NCBI RefSeq assembly: GCF_014651915.1
Contig: NZ_BMXU01000002.1
Span: 62,001-126,000 of the forward strand
DNA: 64,000 bases
Direction of reading: 5' to 3'
Source of the DNA: Parvularcula lutaonensis
GTDB taxonomy: Bacteria > Pseudomonadota > Alphaproteobacteria > Caulobacterales > Parvularculaceae
Shown piece after piece: positions 9,521 to 20,607 of the stretch. The position numbers were made by a program, and so were the translations under genes. Numbering within the stretch: position 1 is the stretch's first letter; the number at the start of each line of letters is the position of its first letter. The notes below the pieces were generated by a model that was not told where the DNA came from, did no database searches, and saw only the letters and a list, made by a program, of their open reading frames with translations.

Positions 9521-9556
9521 GACGGGGTCGGCCTTGGGGACAGGGCCGGCCCCGTC
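9521..9556 (+). terminator. Strong 13-bp hairpin after the small exported gene
   Basis: GACGGGGTCGGCC and GGCCGGCCCCGTC pair over 13 positions (one G-U) around a ten-base loop. Only a weak U run (GCTGTTTCC) follows, so it may be a terminator or an mRNA-stabilising structure. It lies in the 148-bp gap before the LpxR-like gene. Confidence 0.55.
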
Positions 9557-9645
9557 GCTGTTTCCGGCCACCCTTCCAAAGGGAAAAAGCAGGCGTCCCT
9601 TCGCGAGACAGGGGAATCTGGCGCGAATCTTGAAACGATCGACAC

Positions 9646-10629
9646 ATGTTGCGTCGTGTCCATATCCGTATCGCCAGCGTGTTGGCAGGAATCGCCTGTG
9701 CAGCACTGCTTTCCGCCGCGTTCGCAGAAGAAACCAAGGAACCCGGCACCCTCACCTTCACGGTCGAGAACGACGTCGTCTCGGGACAGGACCGCCACTA
9801 TACCAATGGCCTCCGCATCGCTTATGTGACCGCCCCGGTGACGCCCAATGCTCTTGAGCGCATGCTCTCCAAGGATGGCGACACCGTCCGCCGCAGCTTC
9901 TCGCTCAGCCAGCAGATCTACACGCCGGAAGATCTCTTCACGGATACTCCCGACCCCGATGACCACCCTTACAATGGCTACCTCTTCGGTGAGGCCTCCG
10001 TCCTGACCGAGCGGGATGGCCGCTGGGACCTCTATACGCTGGAGGTCGGCGTGGTCGGTGAAGGCGCCCTTGGCGAAGAGACACAGAATTGGTTCCACCG
10101 CACCTTCGATTTCTGGGAAGCCGAGGGCTGGGACACCCAGATGGACACTGAAGCCACGGTGAACGTCTCCTATGACTGGAAGGGTCGTCCCTGGGCTGAG
10201 GGCAAGATCGGCAGCCTCGATGCCGAGTTCACCCCGGTCGCAGGCTTCTCCGCCGGCACTGTCGCCATCAATGCCCGTGCAGGTGGCATGGTCCGCATCG
10301 GCCCGGAGCTGGTCCCGAACTTTGGTCCGGCCCGCATCCGCCCGTCCCTCACTGGCTCAGGCCACTTCTCGAAGGGCGGCAGCTGGTTCGTCTTCGCAGG
10401 CGTCCAGGGCCGCGCCGTCGCTCACGACCTCTTCCTCGAAGGCAGCTTCTTCCAGGACAGCGCCACCGTCGAAGCCGAAACCTTCGTCGCCGACTTCCAA
10501 GGCGGCATCGTCGCCGAAGTCGGCAAGGCTCAGCTCTCCTGGACCTACATCGCCCGCACCAAGCGCTACGCCACGCAGGACAATGGCGGGGACCAATTCG
10601 GCGCGTTCTCCGTGGGCTTCAAGCTCTAG
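9646..10629 (+). CDS. LpxR-family outer-membrane lipid A 3'-O-deacylase-like protein (DUF2219)
   Basis: A 327-residue protein with an N-terminal signal (IASVLAGIACAALLSAAFAEE) and a beta-barrel composition. The LpxR hallmark is TFTVENDVVSGQDRHYTNGL, holding the Asn/Asp and Tyr-Thr-Asn-Gly residues of the calcium-dependent active site. Further family blocks are SLSQQIYTPEDL and YNGYLFGEASV, and the protein ends with aromatic barrel strands and a terminal FSVGFKL. LpxR removes 3'-acyl groups from lipid A in Salmonella and Helicobacter; the same activity is inferred only by family. Confidence 0.85.
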   Translation: MLRRVHIRIASVLAGIACAALLSAAFAEETKEPGTLTFTVENDVVSGQDRHYTNGLRIAYVTAPVTPNALERMLSKDGDTVRRSFSLSQQIYTPEDLFTDTPDPDDHPYNGYLFGEASVLTERDGRWDLYTLEVGVVGEGALGEETQNWFHRTFDFWEAEGWDTQMDTEATVNVSYDWKGRPWAEGKIGSLDAEFTPVAGFSAGTVAINARAGGMVRIGPELVPNFGPARIRPSLTGSGHFSKGGSWFVFAGVQGRAVAHDLFLEGSFFQDSATVEAETFVADFQGGIVAEVGKAQLSWTYIARTKRYATQDNGGDQFGAFSVGFKL

Positions 10630-10632
10630 GGG

Positions 10633-10726
10633 CTGTCATGCCGCGGCAGCCAAAGCCTGAGCCCCGGACCCAAAAATTACCCGGCATGGATTCCGGGCTC
10701 GCTCTGCGAGTGCCGCGGAACGACAG
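10633..10726. repeat. REP-like imperfect palindromic element between lpxR-like gene and pyrG
   Basis: A 94-bp element. The outer arms CTGTCATGCCGCGGCA (10633-10648) and TGCCGCGGAACGACAG (10711-10726) pair in 14 of 16 positions. An inner pair, GAGCCCCGGA and TTCCGGGCTC, also fits. It fills the gap between two convergent genes and could act as a bidirectional terminator or be a mobile palindromic repeat. Its edges resemble those of the palindrome at 7260-7294. Confidence 0.6.
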
Positions 10727-10734
10727 CCGAGAGA

Positions 10735-12525
<1,791 letters not shown>

Positions 12526-12798
12526 TTAGTTGAGCGCGTCTTTCAGGCCTTTGCCGGCCGAGAATTTCGGCTGGATCGAGGCTTTGATCTGGATGGTTTC
12601 ACCGGTGCGCGGGTTGCGGCCCTCACGGGCTTCGCGCTTCGCCGACGAGAAGGTGCCGAAACCGACGAGGCGGACGTCGTCGCCCTTCTGCAGCGCTTCG
12701 GTGATCGCGTCGAAGACGGCGTCGACGGCTTTACCGGCTTGAGCCTTGCTCATATCAGCCTTGCGCGCGACTTCGTCGATGAATTCGTTTTTGTTCAT
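12526..12798 (-). CDS. hupB: DNA-binding protein HU (HupB-type)
   Basis: A 90-residue histone-like protein. It begins MNKNEFIDEVARKADMSKAQAGKAVDAVFDAI; the DNA-binding arm carries GFGTFSSAKREAREGRNPRTGE, and the end is PKFSAGKGLKDALN. HU bends and compacts DNA and is a dimer. The ATG at 12798 gives the canonical N-terminus; the frame runs 14 codons further upstream without support. HU following lon is typical of proteobacteria; here a chorismate mutase gene lies between them. Confidence 0.96.
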   Translation of the reverse strand: MNKNEFIDEVARKADMSKAQAGKAVDAVFDAITEALQKGDDVRLVGFGTFSSAKREAREGRNPRTGETIQIKASIQPKFSAGKGLKDALN

Positions 12799-12951
12799 GG
12801 CGTGAAAAACCCCTTTGATTATGCGGCCTCCAGGCCACACGCGGGAGGCTAATGAGGTTTCTCGACATGCGTCAAAGGAGAATTTCGCTCTGAAACCCGC
12901 ATAAAACCTAGGGTTTCTCTTATCTATCTGTTTTTAATGCGTTTTTCGCCC

Positions 12952-13260
12952 TCATTCCGAGCGCAGCTTTTTCCAGATTTCGCCCTCGTGATCGATGCAA
13001 CGCTCGATGAGTTCCCGCCAGACCGGCTCCGCGATTCGGGGGCTGAGCCCTTTTGTCTCCGCGGTTTGCAGGACTTTTTGCACCACGTCCTCGATGCGCC
13101 AAGGCACCCGGACATCTTCTGCACGCGGCTTGATCCGCGCCGCGGCCTCCATGTAGCCCTGCCTGATGGCGAGGAGATGGACGAGTTCGCGGTCGAGTTC
13201 ATCGACCCCTTCGCGGACCTCTTCCATGGTCGAGCAGGCGGCTGGCAGTTTCGCTTTCAT
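12952..13260 (-). CDS. Chorismate mutase (AroQ type)
   Basis: A 102-residue all-helical AroQ-class mutase converting chorismate to prephenate for phenylalanine and tyrosine synthesis. The pattern fits the fold: MEEVREGVDELDRELVHLLAIRQGYMEAAARIK with the catalytic Arg/Lys positions, VPWRIEDVVQKVLQTAETKGLSPRIAEPVWRELIERCIDHE in helices 2 and 3. It has no signal peptide, so it is cytosolic, and no fused dehydratase or dehydrogenase. It lies on the same strand between lon and HU. Confidence 0.88.
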   Translation of the reverse strand: MKAKLPAACSTMEEVREGVDELDRELVHLLAIRQGYMEAAARIKPRAEDVRVPWRIEDVVQKVLQTAETKGLSPRIAEPVWRELIERCIDHEGEIWKKLRSE

Positions 13261-13321
13261 GATGGCGAGCTAGGACGTGGGAACCGGTTTGGGAAGACGC
13301 TGCGCTCTTTTGCTGCGCATG

Positions 13322-13345
13322 AAAAAGGCGGGCCGAAGCCCGCCT
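13322..13345 (-). terminator. Intrinsic terminator of lon
   Basis: Minus-strand perfect stem AGGCGGGC/GCCCGCCT with a UUCG tetraloop followed by five U residues, 26 bases after the lon stop. Confidence 0.95.
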
Positions 13346-13370
13346 TCTTGTTTCGTGGTCCCGGAAGACC

Positions 13371-15782
13371 TCAATGCGTGACCAGCGTGCCGCCGTCGGA
13401 CGGGGTTTCCCCGGCCGGAGACTGCTTCTTCAGAGCCTCCTCTTCGGGGTCCCATTCGATCGGCGTCAGCGGCCCGGTCAGCGCAAGCTTCAAGACTTCG
13501 TCGACATGCCCGACAGGGATGATCTCGAGATGCTCCTTCACGCTGTCCGGGACGTCCGCGAGATCCTTCTCGTTCTCCTCGGGAATGAGGACCGTCTTGG
13601 TCCCTGCCCGCAGGGCGGCGAGAAGCTTCTCTTTCAGGCCGCCGATCGCCAGCACCCTGCCGCGGAGCGAGATCTCGCCGGTCATGGCGATATCCTTCCG
13701 CACTGGGATACCGGTCAGGGCAGAAACAATGGCCGTGGCCATCGCAACGCCCGCTGACGGTCCGTCCTTGGGGGTCGCACCCTCTGGTACGTGGATGTGG
13801 ATGTCGGTGGTCTCGAAGACCGTCGGCTTGATGCCGAACTCCACGGCGCGGCTGCGCACATAAGAGGCGGCGGCCGAGACCGACTCCTTCATCACGTCCT
13901 TCAGGTTCCCGGTCGGGGTCATGCGGCCCTTACCAGGCATGGTGACACCCTCGATCTTGAGGATATCTCCGCCCACGGAGGTCCAGGCGAGACCGGTGAC
14001 GACACCGACAGCGTCATCGCCTTCCACCTCGCCATAGCGATATTTCGAAACGCCGGCAAAATCGGACAGGTTGTCGACCGTGACCGTGACCTTGCCTTCG
14101 GCCTCGCCCTTCTCAAGCTGGGTCACAGCCTTCCGGGCCAGGTTGGCAAGCTCCCGTTCGAGGCTCCGCACACCGGCTTCGCGAGTGTAAAGACGGATGA
14201 GCTGGAGCAGCGCATCGTCCTCGATCACCCACTCGTCCTCTTTCAGGCCGTGCTCCTTGCGGAGGCGCGGCAGGATATGGCGGGTCGCGATCTCGACCTT
14301 CTCTTCCTCCGTGTAGCCCGGAATACGGATGATCTCCATCCGGTCGAGAAGCGGTTGCGGCATGTTCAGCGAGTTCGCCGTGGTGACGAACATCACATCG
14401 GACAGGTCGTAGTCGACTTCGAGGTAGTGATCCGAGAACGTATCGTTCTGCGCCGGGTCGAGCACCTCGAGAAGCGCCGAAGACGGATCACCGCGGAAGT
14501 CCTGGCCCATCTTGTCGATCTCGTCGAGCAGGAACAGCGGGTTCGACTTCTTCACCTTCTTCATCGACTGGATGATCTTGCCGGGCATCGAGCCGATATA
14601 GGTCCGGCGGTGACCGCGGATCTCGCTTTCGTCGCGCACGCCGCCAAGCGACACACGGACGAATTCGCGTCCGGTGGCTTCCGCGACCGACTTGCCGAGC
14701 GACGTCTTACCGACACCCGGAGGACCGACGAGGCACAGGATGGGTCCCTTGAGCTTGCCCGTCCGCTTCTGCACGGCGAGATACTCGATGATCCGTTCCT
14801 TGACCTTTTCGAGGCCGTAGTGGTCCCGGTCGAGCACTTCCTGAGCCTTGTCGAGGTCGGCCTTCAGCTTGTTCTTCGAACCCCAAGGGATCGACAGCAG
14901 CCAGTCGAGATAGTTGCGAACAACGGTGCTCTCAGCCGACATCGGTGACATCTGGCGAAGCTTCTTGAGCTCGGCCTCGGCCTTTGCCCTCGCTTCCTTC
15001 GAAAGCTTGGTCTTGGCAATGCGCTCCTCGAGCTCGGACAGTTCGTCCTTGCCATCGTCACCCTCGCCGAGCTCCTTCTGAATGGCCTTCATCTGCTCAT
15101 TCAGGTAGTACTCGCGCTGGGTCTTCTCCATCTGACGCTTGACACGTCCACGGATCTTTTTCTCCACCTGAAGGACCGACATCTCGCCTTCCATGAAGCC
15201 GTAGACGGCCTCGAGGCGCTGCGGGATCGAGGTGATCTCGAGCAGCTCCTGCTTCTCGGAGATCTTCAGGTTGAGGTGCGAAGCGACCGTGTCGGCGAGC
15301 TTCGACGCATCGTCGATCTGGCCGATCGATACGATGACTTCCGGGCTCACGCGCTTGTTGAGCTTCACATAGCTTTCGAACTGGGCGTTGACCGAACGGG
15401 CCAATGCCTCGACCTCGGCCTCGTCACCTTCGGCTTCATCGAGTTCGACGGCCTCGGCTTCGAAGTAATTCTCTTCATCAGTGTACTGCGTGATCTCGGC
15501 ACGGCGGACACCTTCGACCAGCACCTTCACGGTGCCATCAGGCAGCTTCAGGAGCTGCAGGACCTTGGCGACGACGCCTACGCGGTAGATGTCATCGGGG
15601 GTCGGGTCGTCATTACCCGCGTCTTTCTGGGCAACCAGAAGGATCTCGCGATCCGCTTCCATCACGGTTTCGAGGGCGCGCACGGATTTGTCGCGACCGA
15701 CGAACAGCGGCACGACCATGTGCGGGAAGACGACAATATCTCGGAGTGGGAGGACCGGATAGGTCCTGATCTCTTCACTCAT
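13371..15782 (-). CDS. lon: ATP-dependent protease Lon
   Basis: An 803-residue LonA protease of the cytosol. The N-terminal substrate domain starts [23 protein letters not shown]. The AAA+ module has Walker A GPPGVGKT at residues 353-360, Walker [11 protein letters not shown] and sensor motifs. The protease domain has the catalytic Ser676 in [13 protein letters not shown] and Lys719 in [15 protein letters not shown] seven bases upstream fixes the ATG at 15782. The gene is followed by a strong terminator, so chorismate mutase and HU downstream probably have their own promoters. Confidence 0.98.
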   Translation of the reverse strand: MSEEIRTYPVLPLRDIVVFPHMVVPLFVGRDKSVRALETVMEADREILLVAQKDAGNDDPTPDDIYRVGVVAKVLQLLKLPDGTVKVLVEGVRRAEITQYTDEENYFEAEAVELDEAEGDEAEVEALARSVNAQFESYVKLNKRVSPEVIVSIGQIDDASKLADTVASHLNLKISEKQELLEITSIPQRLEAVYGFMEGEMSVLQVEKKIRGRVKRQMEKTQREYYLNEQMKAIQKELGEGDDGKDELSELEERIAKTKLSKEARAKAEAELKKLRQMSPMSAESTVVRNYLDWLLSIPWGSKNKLKADLDKAQEVLDRDHYGLEKVKERIIEYLAVQKRTGKLKGPILCLVGPPGVGKTSLGKSVAEATGREFVRVSLGGVRDESEIRGHRRTYIGSMPGKIIQSMKKVKKSNPLFLLDEIDKMGQDFRGDPSSALLEVLDPAQNDTFSDHYLEVDYDLSDVMFVTTANSLNMPQPLLDRMEIIRIPGYTEEEKVEIATRHILPRLRKEHGLKEDEWVIEDDALLQLIRLYTREAGVRSLERELANLARKAVTQLEKGEAEGKVTVTVDNLSDFAGVSKYRYGEVEGDDAVGVVTGLAWTSVGGDILKIEGVTMPGKGRMTPTGNLKDVMKESVSAAASYVRSRAVEFGIKPTVFETTDIHIHVPEGATPKDGPSAGVAMATAIVSALTGIPVRKDIAMTGEISLRGRVLAIGGLKEKLLAALRAGTKTVLIPEENEKDLADVPDSVKEHLEIIPVGHVDEVLKLALTGPLTPIEWDPEEEALKKQSPAGETPSDGGTLVTH

Positions 15783-15944
15783 AGGAACTCCTCTCGGCAG
15801 TTTCCGGCGGCACCGCCCGCATCCGGCAGCGCGGCTCCGCCACAATCGCGCTCGGAAAACTAACTACGCGATAGCTCCAATTATTTCGGGAGCCACACCC
15901 TACGTTACAAGCTCTGGTTTAACTCAGTTCCCGTGAACGAACGG

Positions 15945-16172
15945 TCACACGATCGGCGGATTCTGAACGCGGAAAGAAGCGAGTTCTCCACCAAGCTTAG
16001 GGCTTCCTTCCCAGATCCGCTCATGCAGCGCGTAGGCACCCGTCTGGATGAACGGCTCGACGAGTCCAATCGCCGCCGCCGCCGTCCAGCTTCCCGTTAG
16101 CGCGTAGGCAACGGTGAAAGCGACCGCGAAATGCACCACGGCGTAGGTGGTCGTCTTGGCGGCGGTGCGCAT
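15945..16172 (-). CDS. DUF2061 small membrane protein
   Basis: A 75-residue protein of the DUF2061 family, with two hydrophobic segments: TTTYAVVHFAVAFTVAYALTGSWTAAAAIGLVEPFIQTGAYALHERIWE. Function is unknown. The start at 16172 (MRTAAKTTT) is preferred over an upstream ATG at 16232, which lies inside the preceding MFS gene. It follows that gene by 34 bases on the same strand and may be co-transcribed. Confidence 0.78.
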   Translation of the reverse strand: MRTAAKTTTYAVVHFAVAFTVAYALTGSWTAAAAIGLVEPFIQTGAYALHERIWEGSPKLGGELASFRVQNPPIV

Positions 16173-16206
16173 GGGCTTCCTTTTTGCGAATGACTCGCAA
16201 GACCAA

Positions 16207-17577
16207 CTAGGCCTGAGCGCCCTCCCCTGCAAGGGGTGATGGCTGCGCCGTCTCGGATTTGGCCCGTGCCCAGTCCCTTGGCAGCAGCTTGGCCGAGATC
16301 AAGAACATCACCACCGACAGGGCATAGGCGATGGAGAGGGCGAGGAGTGCGATCCTCAGTCCCTCAAGCTGGCTGCCCGTGGACAACGCGAAACGGTCAT
16401 AGAGGTAGCCCGTCACCGAAGGCCCGCCGCCGAGGGCGATGAGGTTGAGGACAAAGAAGAAGACAGCCGTCGAGGTCGCCCGGACCGAAACCTTGGCGAG
16501 GTTCTGCGCCACGGAGAAGCTCGGCCCGAGATAAAAGCCGAGGAAAAAAATGTAGACCGACAGCCCGGCAAAGAAGATGACCGGCGATGTCGTCAGCCAT
16601 GAGAAGGCAATGGCGACCGCTGCGATGGCGACGGTCACGGCCGGGACCAGGGCGTAAGCCGCCACGTTCTTCTTGCCGAAGTGATCCGCGACCACGCCGC
16701 CAAGATAGGTGCCTGTGGCATAGAAGATCGCGTTGCCGATCCCGAGACCGATCAGGAGCGGCTGCAGCGGAAGGGTGACAAAGGCCCCCGTCCATGCGCC
16801 GACTTCTGCCGTGGGTTCGCCGTAGATGTAGAGGGTGAGGAACGCATTCACGGCATAGGAGCCGAAGCTTGCGAAAGCGATGCCGAGGGCCATGGTCCAA
16901 TAGCTGGGGATGGTGGCGAGCTCGCCCAGCGCCTGCTTGAAAGGCAGCGGCGCGACCTTCGAACCGTCCATCCGGCCGCGCTCCGGCTCCGGCACGACCA
17001 TCTTCACGAGGATAGCGACAGGGATACCGAGCGCGCCGATAACAACGAAAGCGAGGCGCCAGTCGACCGTGCCTCCACCAGCGAAGAACGCTGCGGCGAA
17101 ATAGGCGATCATGATCCCGAAGGGGATGCCAAGCGCATAGGTCGCGAGCGCCCTCGCCCGCTCGTTCGGCGCGTAGAGGTCGGACAGCAGCGAATGGCTG
17201 GGCGGCGAGCAGCCCGCTTCGCCCACGGCGACGCCGATCCTGAGTATCGCCAGCGCGATGAAGCCGCCGGCGAAACCGGTGAGAAGCGTGAAGAAACTCC
17301 ATGTCGCGAGGCTAAGCGCGATGATGGTGACGCGGTCGAACTTCAGCCCACCGACGGTCTTGGTGTTGTCCACCATGGACGCGATGGGAATGCCGATGAT
17401 CGTGTAGAAGAGCGCGAAGACGAACCCCGTCAGAAGACCGATCTCCGTCCCGGAGAGGCCAAGGTCGGCCTTGATGAAGGGCGCGAGGACGCCGACGATC
17501 TGCCGGTCGATGAAGTTGAACACATAGACCAGGGTCAGGAGGCCAAGGATCGCCCCCCTGTTCTCAAGCTTCTTCAC
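16207..17577 (-). CDS. MFS transporter, spinster-like subfamily (GTG start)
   Basis: A 456-residue major facilitator with about twelve membrane segments. The N-terminus reads LTLVYVFNFIDRQIVGVLAPFIKADLGLSGTEIGLLTGFVFALFYTIIGIP, a pattern of the spinster-like group. The GEAGCSPPSHSLLSDLYAPNERARALATY block is the conserved loop region. Substrate is not predictable from sequence. The start is GTG with GGGGAAGAG upstream. It is divergent from the quinone oxidoreductase gene across an 81-bp gap. Confidence 0.88.
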   Translation of the reverse strand: MKKLENRGAILGLLTLVYVFNFIDRQIVGVLAPFIKADLGLSGTEIGLLTGFVFALFYTIIGIPIASMVDNTKTVGGLKFDRVTIIALSLATWSFFTLLTGFAGGFIALAILRIGVAVGEAGCSPPSHSLLSDLYAPNERARALATYALGIPFGIMIAYFAAAFFAGGGTVDWRLAFVVIGALGIPVAILVKMVVPEPERGRMDGSKVAPLPFKQALGELATIPSYWTMALGIAFASFGSYAVNAFLTLYIYGEPTAEVGAWTGAFVTLPLQPLLIGLGIGNAIFYATGTYLGGVVADHFGKKNVAAYALVPAVTVAIAAVAIAFSWLTTSPVIFFAGLSVYIFFLGFYLGPSFSVAQNLAKVSVRATSTAVFFFVLNLIALGGGPSVTGYLYDRFALSTGSQLEGLRIALLALSIAYALSVVMFLISAKLLPRDWARAKSETAQPSPLAGEGAQA

Positions 17578-17658
17578 GCGCGCTCTTCCCCGTGGTTATC
17601 GTTGTAATTCCCGCGACCGTGCCTAGTCTCGCGCCAACAGACAAGCGGGAGATGCGCC

Positions 17659-18654
17659 ATGAGAGCCTTGATGTCAGTGACACCGGGCGGACCCGAGACC
17701 CTTGAGATGGTCGAGAAGGAAACGCCCAAGCCGGGACGTGGAGAAGTGCTGATCGCGATCCATGCGGCGGGCTGCAACTTTCCCGATACGCTGATCATCA
17801 AGGACCTCTACCAGTTCAAGCCCGAGCGTCCGTTTGCGCCGGGCGGAGAGGTTGCGGGGGTGATCGAAGCCGTCGGGGAAGGCGTCGATGAAGCCCGGAT
17901 CGGCCAGCGGGTGGCCGCTGCCGTCGGTGCGTTCGGCGGCTATGCGAGCCACGCCGTCTGCGATGCCAACGCGGCCATGCCGATCCCCGACGAGATGAGC
18001 TTCGAGGTCGCTGCCGGGTTCATCATGACCTACGGCACGAGCTACTACGCGCTGAAGGACCGGGCGGATCTCAAGAGCGGCGAGAAGCTCGTCGTTCTGG
18101 GCGCGGCGGGCGGTGTCGGTTCTGCAGCAGTGGAACTCGGCAAGGCGATGGGTGCCCATGTTACCGCGTGCGTGAGTTCCGAGGATAAGGCGCAGTTCTG
18201 CAAGAACCTCGGTGCCGACGAGACCGTCGTCTATCCGCGCGAGCTCGACCGGGATGCGTCGAAAGCGCTGGCGGGCGCGATCAAGGAAAAAACCGGCGGC
18301 GGCGCGGATGTCCTCTACGATCCGGTCGGTGGCCCCTATTGCGAGCCGTCCCTGCGCGCCATGGCCTGGGAAGGCCGCTATCTCGTGGTGGGCTTCCCGG
18401 CAGGAATCCCGAAACCGCCGCTCAACCTGACACTGCTCAAGAGCAGCCAGATCATGGGTGTCTTCTGGGGCGCAGCCGTGATGCGCGATCCGAAGGGCCA
18501 CGCGTCGAACATGGCCGATATCGCGCGCATGATGAAGGAAGGCGCGCTCAACCCGCGGATCACCGCGACCTTCCCGCTCGAAGAAGGCGCGAAAGCCCTC
18601 GAGATGCTCGAGAACCGCGAGGCGCTGGGCAAGATCGTGCTGAAGGTCGCCTGA
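17659..18654 (+). CDS. NADPH:quinone oxidoreductase family protein (zinc-free MDR)
   Basis: A 331-residue medium-chain reductase of the quinone oxidoreductase (QOR) type. It has the GroES-like domain with GCNFPDTLIIKDLYQFKPERPFAPGGEVAGVI and the Rossmann motif VLGAAGGVGSAAVELGKAMG. The four structural-zinc cysteines of alcohol dehydrogenases are absent. It probably reduces quinones or enoyl/enone substrates with NADPH. GGGAG eight bases upstream supports the ATG. Its stop TGATG overlaps the start of the threonine synthase gene by one base. Confidence 0.87.
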   Translation: MRALMSVTPGGPETLEMVEKETPKPGRGEVLIAIHAAGCNFPDTLIIKDLYQFKPERPFAPGGEVAGVIEAVGEGVDEARIGQRVAAAVGAFGGYASHAVCDANAAMPIPDEMSFEVAAGFIMTYGTSYYALKDRADLKSGEKLVVLGAAGGVGSAAVELGKAMGAHVTACVSSEDKAQFCKNLGADETVVYPRELDRDASKALAGAIKEKTGGGADVLYDPVGGPYCEPSLRAMAWEGRYLVVGFPAGIPKPPLNLTLLKSSQIMGVFWGAAVMRDPKGHASNMADIARMMKEGALNPRITATFPLEEGAKALEMLENREALGKIVLKVA

Positions 18655-19868
18655 TGGGCTTTGTCACCCACCTCGAATGCGCGATGACCGGCGAGCACTA
18701 CGCCGCCGGTGAGCCGCACGGCCTGTCCCGGGTCGGACGGCCGATCGTCGTCCGGTATGACCTCGACCGGGTAAAGGATGCGCTGACCAAGGAGAAGCTC
18801 CGGGAGCGGACGGAAGGGTTCTGGCGCTACCGCGAGCTTCTTCCGGTGCAGGAAGCCGAGAACCGCATCTCCCTCGGCGAGGTGGTGACGCCCCTTCTCC
18901 GCTTCCAGCGCACGGAGAAGAAGCTTGGCGCCACGGGGACGCTGATGGTGAAGGACGAAGGCCGCCTGCCCACTGGGTCTTTCAAGGCGCGGGGCCTGGC
19001 CCTCGCTGTGTCCATGGCGAAGGAGTTCGGGATCGGGCACATGGCGATGCCCACCAATGGCAATGCCGGCGCGGCTCTGGCGGCTTATGCCACCGCCGCC
19101 GGGATCAAGACGACGGTCTTCTGTCCCGACGACACGCCTCAAGTGAACATTGACGAAATCGCCTTCCAGGGGGCCGATGTCTACGTCGTCAACGGCCTTA
19201 TCAATGATTGCGGCAAGATCGTCGGCGACGGCAAGGAGGCTGTCGGCTGGTTCGATGTGAGCACGCTGAAGGAGCCCTACCGCATCGAAGGAAAGAAGAC
19301 GATGGGCCTCGAGCTGGCCGAGCAGCTTGGCTGGGAGCTGCCGGACGTCATCTTCTACCCGACCGGTGGCGGCACCGGCCTGATCGGCATGTGGAAGGCG
19401 TTCGACGAGCTCGAGCAGATGGGCTTCATCGGCTCGCACCGTCCACGGATGGTCGCCGTGCAGGCCACGGGCTGCGCCCCGATCGTCAAGGCCTTCGAAG
19501 AAGGTGAAGAGCACGCGCCGCTCTGGGAGAACGCGCATACGGCGGCGGCGGGCATCCGTGTGCCTGTGGCTGTGGGCGATTTCATGATCCTCCGTGCGGT
19601 GAGGGAATCGGATGGCTTCGCCATCGCCGTCGAGGAGCAGGATATCTTCGACAGCTGGGCGGAGTTCGCAAAGGAGGAAGGCTTCCTGCTCTGCCCCGAG
19701 GGTGCGGCGACCTATGCCGCCTACAAGAAGGCGCTGAGCGATGGCCGGATCGGCAAGGACGACCGGGCGGTGCTCTTCAACTGCGCCACGGGGCTTAAGT
19801 ACCCGATGACGGCTGAGGTCGGGTCCGTCGACCGGACGCAGCCAATCGATTATGGACGGTTCTCCTGA
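18654..19868 (+). CDS. thrC: Threonine synthase (PLP-dependent, short form)
   Basis: A 404-residue fold-type II PLP enzyme. The PLP lysine is K111 in GRLPTGSFKARG, and the phosphate-binding loop is PTGGGTGLIGMWKAF. The asparagine loop PTNGNAGAALAAYA matches threonine synthases. An N-terminal extension carries two cysteines in the first 20 residues region (ECAMTGEHY), a reduced version of the zinc-like start in archaeal-type ThrC. It overlaps the quinone oxidoreductase stop (TGATG). The family includes threonine dehydratases and diaminopropionate lyases; ThrC is the best fit. Confidence 0.82.
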   Translation: MGFVTHLECAMTGEHYAAGEPHGLSRVGRPIVVRYDLDRVKDALTKEKLRERTEGFWRYRELLPVQEAENRISLGEVVTPLLRFQRTEKKLGATGTLMVKDEGRLPTGSFKARGLALAVSMAKEFGIGHMAMPTNGNAGAALAAYATAAGIKTTVFCPDDTPQVNIDEIAFQGADVYVVNGLINDCGKIVGDGKEAVGWFDVSTLKEPYRIEGKKTMGLELAEQLGWELPDVIFYPTGGGTGLIGMWKAFDELEQMGFIGSHRPRMVAVQATGCAPIVKAFEEGEEHAPLWENAHTAAAGIRVPVAVGDFMILRAVRESDGFAIAVEEQDIFDSWAEFAKEEGFLLCPEGAATYAAYKKALSDGRIGKDDRAVLFNCATGLKYPMTAEVGSVDRTQPIDYGRFS

Positions 19869-19873
19869 CGGAA

Positions 19874-19898
19874 AGCGGGCGGCGCGAAACCGCCTGCT
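19874..19898. terminator. Hairpin between convergent thrC and maoC-like genes
   Basis: AGCGGGCGG and CCGCCTGCT pair over nine positions (one G-U) around a seven-base loop, six bases after the thrC stop. No clear U tract follows, so its role as terminator is only likely from position. Confidence 0.45.
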
Positions 19899-19967
19899 GC
19901 CACTGCCGTCGCCTTCTCCGGCTAGACAGGGTCCCCCGGACTTTTTCTCCTCGGTTCGCGAGACCGC

Positions 19968-20426
19968 CTATGAAGTCATCTGCATCGTGACCCATTCGGC
20001 GACGAGAGCGGCCTTTTCTTCGCCCTCGATCTCGACCTCGACATTGTAGGTGAGGACATGGGTGCCCTCGCGAGGCTGCTTGTAGTCGGCGAGGACAAAC
20101 TTGCCGCGGATGCGCTTGCCGGCACGGACAGGGTTAATGAACCGGACCTTGTTGAATCCGTAGTTGACCCCCGCGGTGATGCCTTCGAGCACGTAGACCG
20201 TCTCCGCACCGAGCTTGGACAGCATCGAGAGCGTCAGGAATCCATGCGCGATCGTGCCGCCGAAGGGCGTCTTTTTCGCTGCTTCTTCATCGACATGGAT
20301 GAACTGGTGGTCCTCGGTCACGTCGGCGAAGGCGTTGATCCGGTCCTGGTCGATCGTGACCCAATCCGAAACCAGCGGACTGTTGCCGATCTGCGACAGG
20401 ATGGCGTCCTGTGTGATCCTGTTCAT
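19968..20426 (-). CDS. MaoC-family enoyl-CoA hydratase
   Basis: A 152-residue hot-dog fold hydratase. The R-hydratase signature is visible as FADVTEDHQFIHVDEEAAKKTPFGGTIAHGF, with catalytic Asp and His. It would hydrate trans-2-enoyl-CoA to R-3-hydroxyacyl-CoA, a link between beta-oxidation and PHA or fatty-acid metabolism. Its ATG follows AAAGGG. It is divergent from the TonB-dependent receptor across a 181-bp gap that must hold both promoters. Confidence 0.88.
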   Translation of the reverse strand: MNRITQDAILSQIGNSPLVSDWVTIDQDRINAFADVTEDHQFIHVDEEAAKKTPFGGTIAHGFLTLSMLSKLGAETVYVLEGITAGVNYGFNKVRFINPVRAGKRIRGKFVLADYKQPREGTHVLTYNVEVEIEGEEKAALVAEWVTMQMTS

Positions 20427-20607
20427 TACAAAACCCTTTCAACAAGTTCGGTTTAGGCTAAGCCTTCGGACAATGGCAGCAGTCCGTGCGGGGCTTTCTA
20501 AGGCGCATTGAGACTGGTGGCGCAACCACGAAGCGTCCTGCTTGTTAAGAGCCCTTAATGGGCCGGGCGTACGTAATCTGTCCCCAAACGGGACTAGGGA
20601 GGATCTA

